Origin: Alkalicoccus saliphilus
GTDB taxonomy: Bacteria; Bacillota; Bacilli; Bacillales; Salisediminibacteriaceae
NCBI RefSeq assembly: GCF_003044065.1
Contig: NZ_PZJJ01000012.1
Location: 1-64,000, forward strand
Length of the DNA: 64,000 nucleotides
Direction of reading: 5' to 3'
Shown here: positions 48,996 through 60,928 of the stretch, piece after piece
How the letters are laid out: every line of letters starts with the position of its first letter
Position numbering within the stretch: position 1 is the stretch's first letter
The notes under the pieces: generated by a model
What the model was told of the DNA's origin: nothing
The model's input: the letters and a program-made list of their open reading frames with translations, nothing else
Databases searched by the model: none
Translations under genes and position numbers: made by a program

Positions 48996-50021
48996 TTGAT
49001 TACACTGCAGAAACTGGCAAAAGTATTCAATACAAAAGATGGAGCTGTGACTGCTGTGGATGACATCGACCTGACGATAGATCAGGGAGAGATTTTTGGT
49101 GTTATTGGATACAGCGGTGCAGGAAAAAGTACACTCATCCGTATGCTGAACATGCTGGAAGCTCCTTCTGAAGGAACTGTGGAAGTAGCAGGAAAGCCGA
49201 TGCATACACTGAAAAACAGGCAGCTTCGTGAAGCACGACAGGAAATCGGCATGATTTTTCAGCATTTCAACCTTCTCTGGTCGAGAACAGTAGCAGAAAA
49301 TATCGCCTTTCCTCTGGAAATCAAAGGCCTTTCCAAAAGTGAGCAGAAAGAAAGGGTGGATGAGCTTATCAAGCTCGTCGGTCTCGAAGGACGCGGAGGA
49401 TCCTATCCATCCCAGCTGAGCGGCGGTCAGAAGCAGCGGGTGGGCATAGCACGGGCCCTGGCAAATAATCCGAAAGTACTGCTTTGTGACGAAGCAACTT
49501 CGGCACTGGATCCGAAAACGACAGACTCTATACTTGACCTGCTTGTAGACATAAATAAGAAGCTCGGTCTAACGATTGTGCTGATTACTCATGAGATGCA
49601 CGTCATCCGAAAAATATGCCACCGGGTGGCAGTAATGGAAAATGGTAAAATCGTTGAACAGGGGGATGTTCTTGATATATTCCGGCGGCCCCGGCAGGAA
49701 ATGACCAAAGAATTTGTTAAGCAGGTAACTGAACCTGAAGAAACAGAGGAAGCACTGAACCATTTGTTCGGTGAAGAAGGCATCGGCCAGGTGCTTCAGC
49801 TGACGTTTGTCGGCGGTGAAACACAGCGGCCACTCATAACAGATGTGATTCGGCAGTTTGAAGTTGATATCAGCATTCTGCAGGGTAAAATCTCCCAGAC
49901 GCAGCACGGATCCTACGGTTCCCTGTATATAAGTATGCGCGGGGATAAGAATACGGTGAAGGAAGCGGTTGATTATATTCGTGCCCAGCAGGTGGAAGTT
50001 GAGGTGATTCACGGTGGATAA
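48996..50021 (+). CDS. metN: Methionine ABC transporter ATP-binding protein
   Basis: A 341-residue ABC ATPase. Walker A GYSGAGKST, signature LSGGQKQRVGIA and Walker B LLCDEATSALD are intact. The C-terminal 90 residues form the NIL domain that senses methionine and inhibits transport. The start is TTG 48996, about 10 bp behind AAAGGAG. It overlaps metI by 8 bp. Confidence 0.95.
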   Translation: MITLQKLAKVFNTKDGAVTAVDDIDLTIDQGEIFGVIGYSGAGKSTLIRMLNMLEAPSEGTVEVAGKPMHTLKNRQLREARQEIGMIFQHFNLLWSRTVAENIAFPLEIKGLSKSEQKERVDELIKLVGLEGRGGSYPSQLSGGQKQRVGIARALANNPKVLLCDEATSALDPKTTDSILDLLVDINKKLGLTIVLITHEMHVIRKICHRVAVMENGKIVEQGDVLDIFRRPRQEMTKEFVKQVTEPEETEEALNHLFGEEGIGQVLQLTFVGGETQRPLITDVIRQFEVDISILQGKISQTQHGSYGSLYISMRGDKNTVKEAVDYIRAQQVEVEVIHGG

Positions 50022-50697
50022 ATTGATAGCTGCCTCTGCGCTGTTTGGCGAAGTGAACTGGGAAAATATGTGGGATGCCACAGTAGAAACACTTTATATG
50101 ACTGTCGTAGCTCTTCTTTTCACTTTTATATTTGGTATAATGCTCGGGCTTCTTCTGTTTTTGACAGACAGGGGACAGCTCTGGCAGAATAAAACAGCTC
50201 ATTTTATAATCGGAGCATACGTAAATATCTTCCGTTCGATTCCGTTTATTATATTAATCGTACTTCTTATTCCATTCACCCGGACGATGCTTGGAACGAT
50301 GCTTGGACCTTCAGCTGCCCTTCCCGCATTGATAATTGGTGCCGCCCCTTTTTATGCACGAATGGTGGAAATAGCCCTGCGGGAAATCGATAAAGGAGTT
50401 TTTGAAGCTTCCAAAGCAATGGGAGCGACCAACGGACAGATTATCCGTAAAGTACTGCTGCCGGAATCAATGCCGGCTCTCGTGTCAGGTATTACGGTCA
50501 CCGCGATCGCCCTCGTCAGCTACACGGCCATGGCGGGTGTTATCGGAGCCGGAGGACTGGGAGACCTTGCTTTCAGAGACGGTTTCCAGCGGAATAATCC
50601 GGAAATCACATTCACGGCAACAATTATCGTACTCATAATCGTCTTTATTCTTCAGTTTATCGGCGATTATATTACAAATAAATTAGATAAAAGATAA
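50014..50697 (+). CDS. metI: Methionine ABC transporter permease
   Basis: A 227-residue membrane protein with about five helices and the permease coupling motif EASKAMGATNGQIIRKVLLPESMPALVSG. GTG 50014 lies inside the metN end. Works with MetN and MetQ in uptake of methionine. Confidence 0.95.
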   Translation: MDKLIAASALFGEVNWENMWDATVETLYMTVVALLFTFIFGIMLGLLLFLTDRGQLWQNKTAHFIIGAYVNIFRSIPFIILIVLLIPFTRTMLGTMLGPSAALPALIIGAAPFYARMVEIALREIDKGVFEASKAMGATNGQIIRKVLLPESMPALVSGITVTAIALVSYTAMAGVIGAGGLGDLAFRDGFQRNNPEITFTATIIVLIIVFILQFIGDYITNKLDKR

Positions 50698-50714
50698 TCA
50701 GGAGGTTTTTTGTT

Positions 50715-51641
50715 ATGAAAAAAGTATTGAAGCTTACAGCGTTAAGTGCAGTATCCATTTCCCTTCTTGCAGCATGTGGAGATGAGGAAAATAATGGCGC
50801 CGCTGATAATAATAACGGCGGAGCCGATGTTAACGAGGAAAACAACACGGAAGATGCTGCGGAAGAAAATAACGGAGAAGAGAGTGAAGAAGCAGCAGAG
50901 GATTCAGAGCCGCTTACAGTAGGAGCTTCCAACGTACCTCACGCTGAAATTCTGGAGTTTGCCGAGCCGCTTCTGGAAGAAGAAGGAGTGGAGCTTGAAA
51001 TTCAAACGTTTAATGATTATATTCTACCGAACGAAGCGCTCGCTGACGGGGAAATTGACGCGAACTATTTCCAGCACGTTCCTTATCTTGAATCGCAAAT
51101 AGAAGAGCACGGCTTTGATTTTGTGAACATGGGCGGTATTCATATTGAGCCGATCGGTATTTACTCCCAGGATTACGGTTCCCTGGAAGAGCTGCCGGAA
51201 GGCGCGGAAATCATCATGAGCAGTTCTATAGCTGATCACGGACGCATTCTTATGATGCTTGAAGAAGAAGAGCTCATTACACTTGAAGAAGGAGCAGGTG
51301 TGGAAGCAACGATTGACGATATTGCAGAAAATCCAAACGACTTTAACTTTCAGGACAACGTAGAAGCGGCACTTCTTCCAACAGCTTACGATAATAATGA
51401 AGGTGATGCTGTTCTGATCAATTCCAACTATGCACTTGATGCAGGACTCAGCCCGACAGAAGATGCAATTGCTATGGAATCGGCTGACCAGGATAACCCT
51501 TATGCCAACGTCGTTGCAGCAAGAAGCGAAGACGAAAACGATGCCCGTATTGAAACACTCGTGGAAGTTCTTCTATCTGACGATGTAAGAGAATATATTG
51601 AAGATAACTATGAAGGTGCAGTAGTTCCTGTAGAAGATTAA
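50715..51641 (+). CDS. metQ: Methionine-binding lipoprotein MetQ
   Basis: A 308-residue lipoprotein, lipobox LLAAC in the signal (MKKVLKLTALSAVSISLLAACG). A linker of about 50 residues rich in Glu, Asp and Asn follows. The NlpA/MetQ domain then starts at LTVGASNVPHAEILEFAEPLL and has NDYILPNEALADGEIDANYFQH. It delivers methionine to MetI-MetN. The acidic linker is longer than in Bacillus subtilis. Confidence 0.95.
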   Translation: MKKVLKLTALSAVSISLLAACGDEENNGAADNNNGGADVNEENNTEDAAEENNGEESEEAAEDSEPLTVGASNVPHAEILEFAEPLLEEEGVELEIQTFNDYILPNEALADGEIDANYFQHVPYLESQIEEHGFDFVNMGGIHIEPIGIYSQDYGSLEELPEGAEIIMSSSIADHGRILMMLEEEELITLEEGAGVEATIDDIAENPNDFNFQDNVEAALLPTAYDNNEGDAVLINSNYALDAGLSPTEDAIAMESADQDNPYANVVAARSEDENDARIETLVEVLLSDDVREYIEDNYEGAVVPVED

Positions 51642-51653
51642 ATCTGTTTTTAT

Positions 51654-51695
51654 AAAGCAGCTTCGGCAATCATTTTGCCGTGGCTGCTTTTTTTA
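51654..51695 (+). terminator. metNIQ terminator
   Basis: AAAGCAGC and CGGCAA pair with TTGCCG and GGCTGCTTT, followed by a T-run. Confidence 0.88.
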
Positions 51696-52032
51696 CAGAC
51701 AAAAAAGTCTGGATGCACGAGTAAAAATCATAAGTGCCGCAATACCTGGAATATGTTCAGGACAGATTTAGACATAAAATGTTCACAATTACACGTATTG
51801 CTTTTGATATCAGGAGTATAAGGGAGGAAAACCACCAAATAATTAAGATAAAGCAGGTGAGAAATAACGAGAGAGCAGAATACAGAATTGTCAGAAAATA
51901 TGACTTTGTATGCGCATTGGTTCACAAAGAGCCGGGTGGTAAAATATGAAATATCCGACACATAAGCGGAAAAACACTTTGGAAGGAACGTGATTTACTA
52001 TCCATCAAATTGATACGAAAACAACTGCTGGA

Positions 52033-52176
52033 ATGGAACGAGCTATGCATTCAACGCACGGAATGGGGTACGCAGAATACAACCGCACACTTGATAACCG
52101 TCTTGAAGTGGAAAACAGCCGGCAGAAAGACTATGAAACGAGTCAAAAGATCGTAGAGCAATTTATTAATGGATAA
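52033..52176 (+). CDS. Small hypothetical protein (47 residues)
   Basis: The frame from ATG 52033 reads MERAMHSTHGMGYAEYNRTL, continues with charged helical sequence (NRLEVENSRQKDYETSQKIV) and ends EQFING. Ten bp after its stop stands a strong terminator, which supports a real transcript. The start is uncertain: coding character (HQIDTKTTAG) extends back to a TGA at 51991, just behind GGAAGGAACG, but no normal start codon lies there, so a rare start or a point mutation is possible. No family is recognised. The region 51696-51990 shows no better gene. Confidence 0.45.
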   Translation: MERAMHSTHGMGYAEYNRTLDNRLEVENSRQKDYETSQKIVEQFING

Positions 52177-52185
52177 TATCACCTA

Positions 52186-52218
52186 AGCCGGGAAGCGGAT
52201 GCTTCCCGGCTCTTCTTT
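52186..52218 (+). terminator. Terminator after the small ORF
   Basis: AGCCGGGAAGC and GCTTCCCGGCT (11 bp, perfect) with a GGAT loop, then CTTCTTT. Confidence 0.88.
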
Positions 52219-52594
52219 ATTCAGGGAGAAAGCAATGTTAAAGTCGGCGGTTGATAACTGGAGAAACACTTCGCTTTCCAACGGTATGCCATAGAGGAGA
52301 TTTTCGGGAAGGCTGCGCCCTATTCTCCAATATCCTTCTTCCACGGGCCGGTTCCGCTTTGTTTTCTTTATAAAAAAAGAAAAGTTCTGCTTTTCATGAG
52401 CACAGTTCTTTATTCCGTAAAACCGAGGCCTAAGTAATTCTTTCAAGAACAATCCGGAGCTTTAACAGAGACATTCATACAAAATCATTGCACCATATTA
52501 GGTGAAAACAGTCTTTTCTATCGTTCGTTTAACATCTCCTGCTTTTTCCTTCGAAAGATAATAGAACGCGGTCGTTTTACCGGAAGCTGTAGTG
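52219..52594. other. Intergenic region without recognised gene
   Basis: A minus-strand open frame runs through here but has only a TTG start, no ribosome site and no recognisable motif. Nothing else is seen. Confidence 0.5.
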
Positions 52595-52712
52595 GACATG
52601 GAGGGACTCCAGAGCGAGCAGGGCCGAGCCCCACTCTGACCGACAAAAGAAGGGCAGAATTAGCTGAGGACGGCCCGCTCGGAAAGCCTCTCCATGGAAA
52701 CGAAAGCGAACG
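52595..52712 (-). repeat. Dispersed intergenic repeat, inverted copy
   Basis: From ACATGGAGGGACTCCAGAGC to AACGAAAGCGAACG it matches the copy at 19870-19990 almost base for base (GAAGGGCAGAATTAGCTGAG, CGGCCCGCTCGGAAAGCC). It is the reverse complement of the left block of copies B and C. No coding capacity. Confidence 0.78.
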
Positions 52713-53040
52713 TTCGTTTTTTTATTCTCAGGGCAGCCAGGGAGAAAGAAATAGAAAGTGTCCGTTCTGTTCCGACGAGTGTAACAATAGAAAAAAGGCC
52801 TGTTTAGTCAATAAAGTTTTTTATTTGTATAATGAGCGCCGGAACAGCTTTTCTGCTGCTTATGAGGGTCTGAGAGGGGGACATTCTGAGAAACTAATCT
52901 AATTAATATTTATTCTCAATTAGAGATTAAAAAACCCTCCTATTGAGAATAGAAGGATTCTGGGTATATTGGTGTGAAAAGAAGAAGGAGAGCAGAACCG
53001 GTGCGGTTCCAGGGATATGAAAAAGAATTAAGCGTATGAC
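52713..53040. other. Intergenic region upstream of the suf promoter
   Basis: AT-rich, with an imperfect inverted pair TATTCTCAATTAG / CTATTGAGAATA at about 52912-52955. No gene is recognised. An iron- or stress-responsive operator would be expected near suf, but no convincing Fur or PerR box was found. Confidence 0.4.
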
Positions 53041-53069
53041 TTGAACTCACTATACATATAAGATAAGAT
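53041..53069 (+). promoter_or_regulatory. suf operon promoter
   Basis: TTGAAC (53041-53046), a 17-bp spacer and TAAGAT (53064-53069). The leader of about 140 nt contains the hairpin GGAAGC/GCTTCC near 53131-53147 but no recognised riboswitch. Confidence 0.72.
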
Positions 53070-53213
53070 TAGAATGAAAATAATTTAGGAATCTATTGAG
53101 GATTCTTCTGTTCTGATAGAAGGCTGATGGGAAGCTCAGCGCTTCCTATTTTCATGCCTATTATCTTAACATGATTATAAACTAACTTTCAAAAAAAGAT
53201 GGAGGTATACGTT

Positions 53214-53996
53214 ATGACCAAGCCAAGCTTAAGTGTAAAAGATCTTCATGTATCCATTGAAGAAAAAGAGATTCTGAAAGGTTTTGGAATAGATGTAAAG
53301 GGTGGAGAGATCCACGCTATTATGGGACCGAACGGAACAGGTAAATCCACCCTGGCATCCGCTCTCATGGGTCACCCAAATTACGAAGTGACAAGTGGTG
53401 AAGCAACGTTCAACGGTGAAGATCTTTTTGAGATGGAAGTTGACGAGCGTGCGCGTGCAGGACTTTTCCTTGCTATGCAGTATCCGAGCGAAGTGTCCGG
53501 TGTGACGAACGCTGACTTTATTCGCTCTGCAATGAATGCGGACCGTTCCGAAGACGATCAAGTATCTCTTATGCAGTTTATCCGCAAAATCGACGATAAA
53601 ATGGGAATGCTTGAAATTGATCAGTCTTTCCAGCACCGTTATCTGAACGAAGGTTTCTCCGGCGGGGAGAAGAAACGTAACGAAATTCTTCAGCTTCTTA
53701 TGCTTGAGCCGAAGATCGCCATTCTGGACGAAATCGACTCCGGACTGGATATCGATGCGCTGAAAGTTGTTGCAAAAGGAATCAACGAGCTCCGCAGCGA
53801 CGATTTCGGATGCATGATTATTACTCACTATCAGCGTCTTCTTAACTACATCCAGCCTGACTATGTACACGTTATGATGCAGGGACGCATCGTAAAATCA
53901 GGTGGACCGGAGCTTGCACAGAAGCTTGAAGAGCAGGGTTACGACTGGATTAAAGAAGAACTCGGTATCGAAGACGAGCGAGTAGGGCAGGAATAA
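53214..53996 (+). CDS. sufC: Fe-S cluster assembly ATPase SufC
   Basis: A 260-residue ABC-type ATPase: Walker A GPNGTGKST, signature FSGGEKKRNE and Walker B IAILDEIDSGLD. It drives the SufBCD scaffold. ATG 53214 follows GATGGAGG; an upstream in-frame start overlaps the ribosome site. First gene of sufC-D-S-U-B, the only complete Fe-S system in bacilli. Confidence 0.97.
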   Translation: MTKPSLSVKDLHVSIEEKEILKGFGIDVKGGEIHAIMGPNGTGKSTLASALMGHPNYEVTSGEATFNGEDLFEMEVDERARAGLFLAMQYPSEVSGVTNADFIRSAMNADRSEDDQVSLMQFIRKIDDKMGMLEIDQSFQHRYLNEGFSGGEKKRNEILQLLMLEPKIAILDEIDSGLDIDALKVVAKGINELRSDDFGCMIITHYQRLLNYIQPDYVHVMMQGRIVKSGGPELAQKLEEQGYDWIKEELGIEDERVGQE

Positions 53997-54018
53997 GCTG
54001 CAGAAGGAGGATGTACAC

Positions 54019-56979
<2,961 letters not shown>

Positions 56980-57100
56980 CTTCCGGTCTTTGTAAAACAG
57001 GCCCATATCATGTAAAATGAAACCACAAGCTGATAGTCATTCGTGTCAGGTTAAGATATAGGAGGCAGGGCCTCACCAGATTTTTAAAGGAGGGTTTCAT

Positions 57101-58498
57101 ATGGCTAAAGAAATGCCAGAACTCGAGGAATATCAATATGGGTTTTCAGATAAAGATATTTCTATTTTCCGATCCAAAAAAGGATTGACGGAAGATATTG
57201 TCCGTGAAATTTCCCGTATGAAAGAAGAACCACAGTGGATGCTCGATTTCCGTCTGAAGTCTCTCGAGCAGTTTTATAAAATGCCGATGCCGACATGGGG
57301 CGGTGACATTTCCGATCTGGACTTCGACGAAATCACGTATTACGTGAAGCCGTCCGAACAGTCCGAGCGTTCATGGGACGAAGTGCCGGAAGAAATTAAA
57401 AATACTTTCGATAAGCTCGGTATCCCTGAAGCAGAGCAGAAATACCTTGCCGGTGTATCTGCACAGTATGAATCCGAAGTGGTTTACCACAACATGAAAC
57501 AGGAACTGACGGATCAGGGAATCATCTTTAAAGATACAGATACTGCAATGAAAGAAGACGAGGAAATTTTCCGGGAGCATTTCGGTAAAGTTATCCCTCC
57601 GTCTGACAACAAATTCGCAGCACTGAACTCAGCTGTATGGTCCGGCGGATCTTTCATCTACGTACCAAAAGGCGTTAAAACGGATACTCCTCTTCAGGCG
57701 TATTTCCGAATTAACTCCGAGAACATGGGTCAGTTCGAGCGTACGCTTATCATTGCGGATGAAGACAGCTCTGTCCACTATGTGGAAGGCTGTACTGCAC
57801 CGGTGTATACGACGAACTCCCTGCACAGTGCTGTAGTGGAAATTATCGTTAAAAAGAATGCCTACTGCCGTTACACGACGATCCAGAACTGGGCTCCGAA
57901 CGTGTACAACCTTGTTACGAAGCGTGCTGTAGCAGAAGAGAACGCCGTAATGGAATGGGTTGACGGTAACATCGGCTCCAAACTTACGATGAAGTATCCG
58001 GCTGTTGTGATGAAAGGCCGCGGTGCCCGTGGTAACGTTCTTTCTATCGCAATTGCAGGTAAAGGCCAGCATCAGGACGCAGGCGCTAAAATGCACCACC
58101 TTGCTCCGGACTGCTCTTCTTCCATTGTGTCGAAGTCCATTTCCAAGCATGGCGGTAAAGTAACGTACCGTGGAATTGTCCACTTTGGACGTAAATCAGA
58201 ACGGTCCCGTTCCAACATTGAGTGTGATACGCTCATTATGGATAACGAGTCCACTTCTGATACAATTCCTTACAACGAAATTCTTAACAATAATATCTCC
58301 CTCGAGCACGAGGCGACTGTTTCCAAAGTATCGGAAGAGCAGCTCTTCTATCTGATGAGCCGCGGTGTCTCCGAGCAGGAAGCAACAGAAATGATCGTAA
58401 TGGGCTTTATCGAGCCGTTTACGAAAGAGCTTCCGATGGAGTACGCTGTAGAAATGAACCGTCTTATCAAGTTCGAGATGGAAGGTTCTATCGGTTAA
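57101..58498 (+). CDS. sufB: Fe-S cluster assembly scaffold SufB
   Basis: A 465-residue beta-helix protein on which the cluster is built with SufC and SufD. Conserved blocks: [56 protein letters not shown] and the C-terminal [22 protein letters not shown]. The start follows AAAGGAGGG; the gap of 121 bp after sufU has no terminator. Confidence 0.97.
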   Translation: MAKEMPELEEYQYGFSDKDISIFRSKKGLTEDIVREISRMKEEPQWMLDFRLKSLEQFYKMPMPTWGGDISDLDFDEITYYVKPSEQSERSWDEVPEEIKNTFDKLGIPEAEQKYLAGVSAQYESEVVYHNMKQELTDQGIIFKDTDTAMKEDEEIFREHFGKVIPPSDNKFAALNSAVWSGGSFIYVPKGVKTDTPLQAYFRINSENMGQFERTLIIADEDSSVHYVEGCTAPVYTTNSLHSAVVEIIVKKNAYCRYTTIQNWAPNVYNLVTKRAVAEENAVMEWVDGNIGSKLTMKYPAVVMKGRGARGNVLSIAIAGKGQHQDAGAKMHHLAPDCSSSIVSKSISKHGGKVTYRGIVHFGRKSERSRSNIECDTLIMDNESTSDTIPYNEILNNNISLEHEATVSKVSEEQLFYLMSRGVSEQEATEMIVMGFIEPFTKELPMEYAVEMNRLIKFEMEGSIG

Positions 58499-58514
58499 TA
58501 AGTGTTAAGGGACG

Positions 58515-58545
58515 GCGGATCCGCTATGCGGGTCCGCTTTTCTTA
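58515..58545 (+). terminator. suf operon terminator
   Basis: GCGGATCC and GGGTCCGC pair (one wobble) around GCTATGC, followed by TTTTCTT. Confidence 0.82.
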
Positions 58546-58653
58546 TGGAGGAAGTTCCTGCCCCCGCAATAAAATATTTTCCTGCTATATACATTGAACT
58601 TAATATTTATATAGATAGAATGATAGACCTTGAAAGTGGTCTTCCCTGTTAAA

Positions 58654-58711
58654 AGAAGGAAGGGATCAGCTGAGGCCGGCCCGGAAAGTGTCTCCAAGAA
58701 AACGAAAGCGC
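58654..58711 (-). repeat. Dispersed repeat, short inverted fragment
   Basis: GAAGGGATCAGCTGAGGCCGG, CCCGGAAAGTGTCTCC and AACGAAAGCG are a shortened form of the 19870 and 52595 copies. The rest of 58546-58882 shows no gene. Confidence 0.6.
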
Positions 58712-58882
58712 CTGGTTACAGAAGCGAAATCTACTTATTAAGTTCAACATATATAATTACTGTTTCATCTTCTGAAAAAGGTATTGTCCTGAATGCTTTT
58801 AGGGTAAAGAAATAAAAGGTACAGACGGAAACGCAGCAGTTCGTGAATTTTATAAGATCACCAGAAAGCAGGTGCTGAAATC

Positions 58883-59767
58883 ATGAAGAATAATATTCAA
58901 ATTGGAGTAACGGGTTGGGGCGATCACCCCTCTTTATACGAAAGTCTCGGTTCGACGGCTTCAAAGCTGGAGACGTATGCCGGCCATTTCCCGGTCGTAG
59001 AACTGGACGCTTCATTTTATGCCATTCCACCGGCTTCCTCCATCAATAAGTGGCTCAGGGAAACACCGACGCAGTTTCAATTCGTTGTAAAGGCTTATCA
59101 GGGTATGACCGGGCATCAGCGGGGAGACATTCCATTTGATTCCAAAGAAGAAATGCTTGAGGCATACCGAAAAACATTCCGGCCAATGCTTGAAGAAGGA
59201 AAGTTGAGCTTCGTTCTCTGTCAGTTTCCGCCATGGTTTGACTGTCAGCAGAAGCATGTACAATATTTAAAATGGCTGCGGGAAGAACTGCGTGAATTTC
59301 CAGCTGCGCTGGAGTTCCGTCATGAGTCCTGGTACAGTGAAGAAATGAGGGAGCGTACGCTGGCCTATATGGAAGATGATGACTGGATCCATACGGTCTG
59401 TGATGAACCTCAGATTGGTGAACGCTCTGTGCCATTTGTTCCTGTACGTACGCACAAAGATCATACATTTGTCCGTCTGCACGGGAGAAATAAAGCAGCC
59501 TGGCAGAAGCCTGTTAAAGGGGAAGAATGGCGGGATATCCGCTATTTGTATGATTATTCCCGGGAGGAGCTGCAGGAAATAAAAACAGAAGTGAAAAAGC
59601 TTGCTTCTGAAAATCATACGGTTACCGTTGTTTTTAATAACAATTCAGGCAGACACGCAGCGGGGAATGCAAAACAGTTTATCGGAATGCTCGGTATTGA
59701 ATATGAAGGACTTGCCCCGAAACAGCTCGATCTTTTTGGGGATATGGATCAGTCACAGAATAAATAA
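58883..59767 (+). CDS. yunF: DUF72 family protein (YunF-like)
   Basis: A 294-residue TIM-barrel protein of the DUF72/YecE family: IGVTGWGDHPSLY at the start, VELDASFYAIPP, FVVKAYQGMTGH, ALEFRHESWY and FVRLHGRN in order. Function is unproven; an enzyme fold is likely. The start follows AGCAGGTG. Neighbours downstream are yunE and yunD in the Bacillus subtilis order, which supports the name. Confidence 0.9.
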   Translation: MKNNIQIGVTGWGDHPSLYESLGSTASKLETYAGHFPVVELDASFYAIPPASSINKWLRETPTQFQFVVKAYQGMTGHQRGDIPFDSKEEMLEAYRKTFRPMLEEGKLSFVLCQFPPWFDCQQKHVQYLKWLREELREFPAALEFRHESWYSEEMRERTLAYMEDDDWIHTVCDEPQIGERSVPFVPVRTHKDHTFVRLHGRNKAAWQKPVKGEEWRDIRYLYDYSREELQEIKTEVKKLASENHTVTVVFNNNSGRHAAGNAKQFIGMLGIEYEGLAPKQLDLFGDMDQSQNK

Positions 59768-60090
59768 AGATAGAAAGTATGCTGGCCAGTTAAAAAGCAA
59801 ACCGTGAACGTCATTTTGAGCGAAAGAAAGATTCAAAGAAATTTTAGATTACAATAGAGAGATAGATGCATTTAAAAACTGCACCATGAAAACTTCTAAC
59901 GCTGGGTAACGAAGGCGGGGAAACCCAGAGGATCAGCGTCGTTTGAAAATCCGATCTGGCGGTCTGTTTTCCCGCTGAGATTAGTCAGTAACAGGCCCGC
60001 GGGTACGCCACGCTGAGAGTGCAGGAGCGTTATGTCCATCACATAAACGAGCTGTTTTTAAGACAGTCTGAAAGAAAGGACTTATGCTGA
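59768..60090. other. 323-bp intergenic region with inverted repeats
   Basis: ACGCTG and CAGCGT (about 59899-59939), with inner GGG/CCC, form a possible hairpin, followed by GC-rich sequence GGCCCGCGGGTACGCC and ACGCTGAGAGTGCAGGAGCG. The last piece resembles the right block of repeat copies B and C (GAGTGCAGGAGG). No gene or known riboswitch is recognised. Confidence 0.4.
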
Positions 60091-60912
60091 ATGGAATGGA
60101 TTTTACTGATGTTTTTAGGGCTGACAGCGGCTGTTACAGGCAGCCTGCTCGGTCTTGGGGGCGGAATTGTTATCGTCCCGGTTTTAATTGTTATGGGAGG
60201 ATATACAGGCATTCTGGAAGGGATTTCTCCCCAGACAGCGGTAGGGACATCGCTCCTCGTAATGATATTTACCGGCCTTTCTTCCACACTCGCCTACATG
60301 AAGCAGAAAACGGTCGATTTTCAGAGCGGATGGATTTTTTTCATCGGAAGTGCGCCGGGAGCTCTTTTCGGAGTCTGGCTGAATAATGGTATCGAAACAG
60401 GTGCTTTCTTTGCTGCCTTCGGTCTGTTTATGATCCTCGTTTCCTTTCTTCTCATGATCCGGGGGAAAATTAAGCCGCTTCCTCTCCGGCCAAATGGTAT
60501 CCGCCGGACGTTTCGGGAATCGGACGGCACACTGAGGGAATACGGATATGAACCGTGGCTCGGTATTGTTATTTCTTTTTTTACCGGTATGTTTTCCGGC
60601 CTTTTCGGCATCGGGGGAGGGTCCCTGATCGTTCCTGCGATGGTTATTCTGTTTGCCTTTCCTCCGCATATTGCTGTAGCAACATCGATGTTTCTCGTGT
60701 TTCTATCGGCAGCGGTAAGTTCCATTTCCCATATAGCACTGGGGAATGTAAACTGGCTGTATGCGCTGGCACTGATTCCGGGAGCCTGGTTCGGCGGACA
60801 GATCGGTGCATGGATTAACCGGCGGCTGAAAAGTGGTACGCTTATCTTTGCTTTACGGATCGTGCTTGTTATTATAGGTATCAGGTTAATCTTTGAAGGG
60901 GTGACCGGATAG
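60091..60912 (+). CDS. yunE: TSUP family transporter (TauE/SafE, YunE-like)
   Basis: A 273-residue membrane protein with about eight helices in two repeated halves; each half opens with the glycine-rich family motif: LLGLGGGIVIVPVLI near residue 20 and LFGIGGGSLIVPAMV near 170. The family exports or imports sulfite, sulfonates or related anions. ATG 60091 lies behind GAAAGGA. It precedes yunD by 16 bp, likely one transcript. Confidence 0.9.
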   Translation: MEWILLMFLGLTAAVTGSLLGLGGGIVIVPVLIVMGGYTGILEGISPQTAVGTSLLVMIFTGLSSTLAYMKQKTVDFQSGWIFFIGSAPGALFGVWLNNGIETGAFFAAFGLFMILVSFLLMIRGKIKPLPLRPNGIRRTFRESDGTLREYGYEPWLGIVISFFTGMFSGLFGIGGGSLIVPAMVILFAFPPHIAVATSMFLVFLSAAVSSISHIALGNVNWLYALALIPGAWFGGQIGAWINRRLKSGTLIFALRIVLVIIGIRLIFEGVTG

Positions 60913-60928
60913 AGAGGAGAAGCAGATC

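Noticed and set aside
51946-52176. ATG 51946 frame joined through TGA 51991 to the small ORF, as another Sec candidate
   Set aside because: No redox motif or cysteine around the TGA and no convincing hairpin at the required distance.
52183-52452. 89-codon minus-strand frame
   Set aside because: TTG start without a ribosome site, overlaps a terminator, no recognisable domain.
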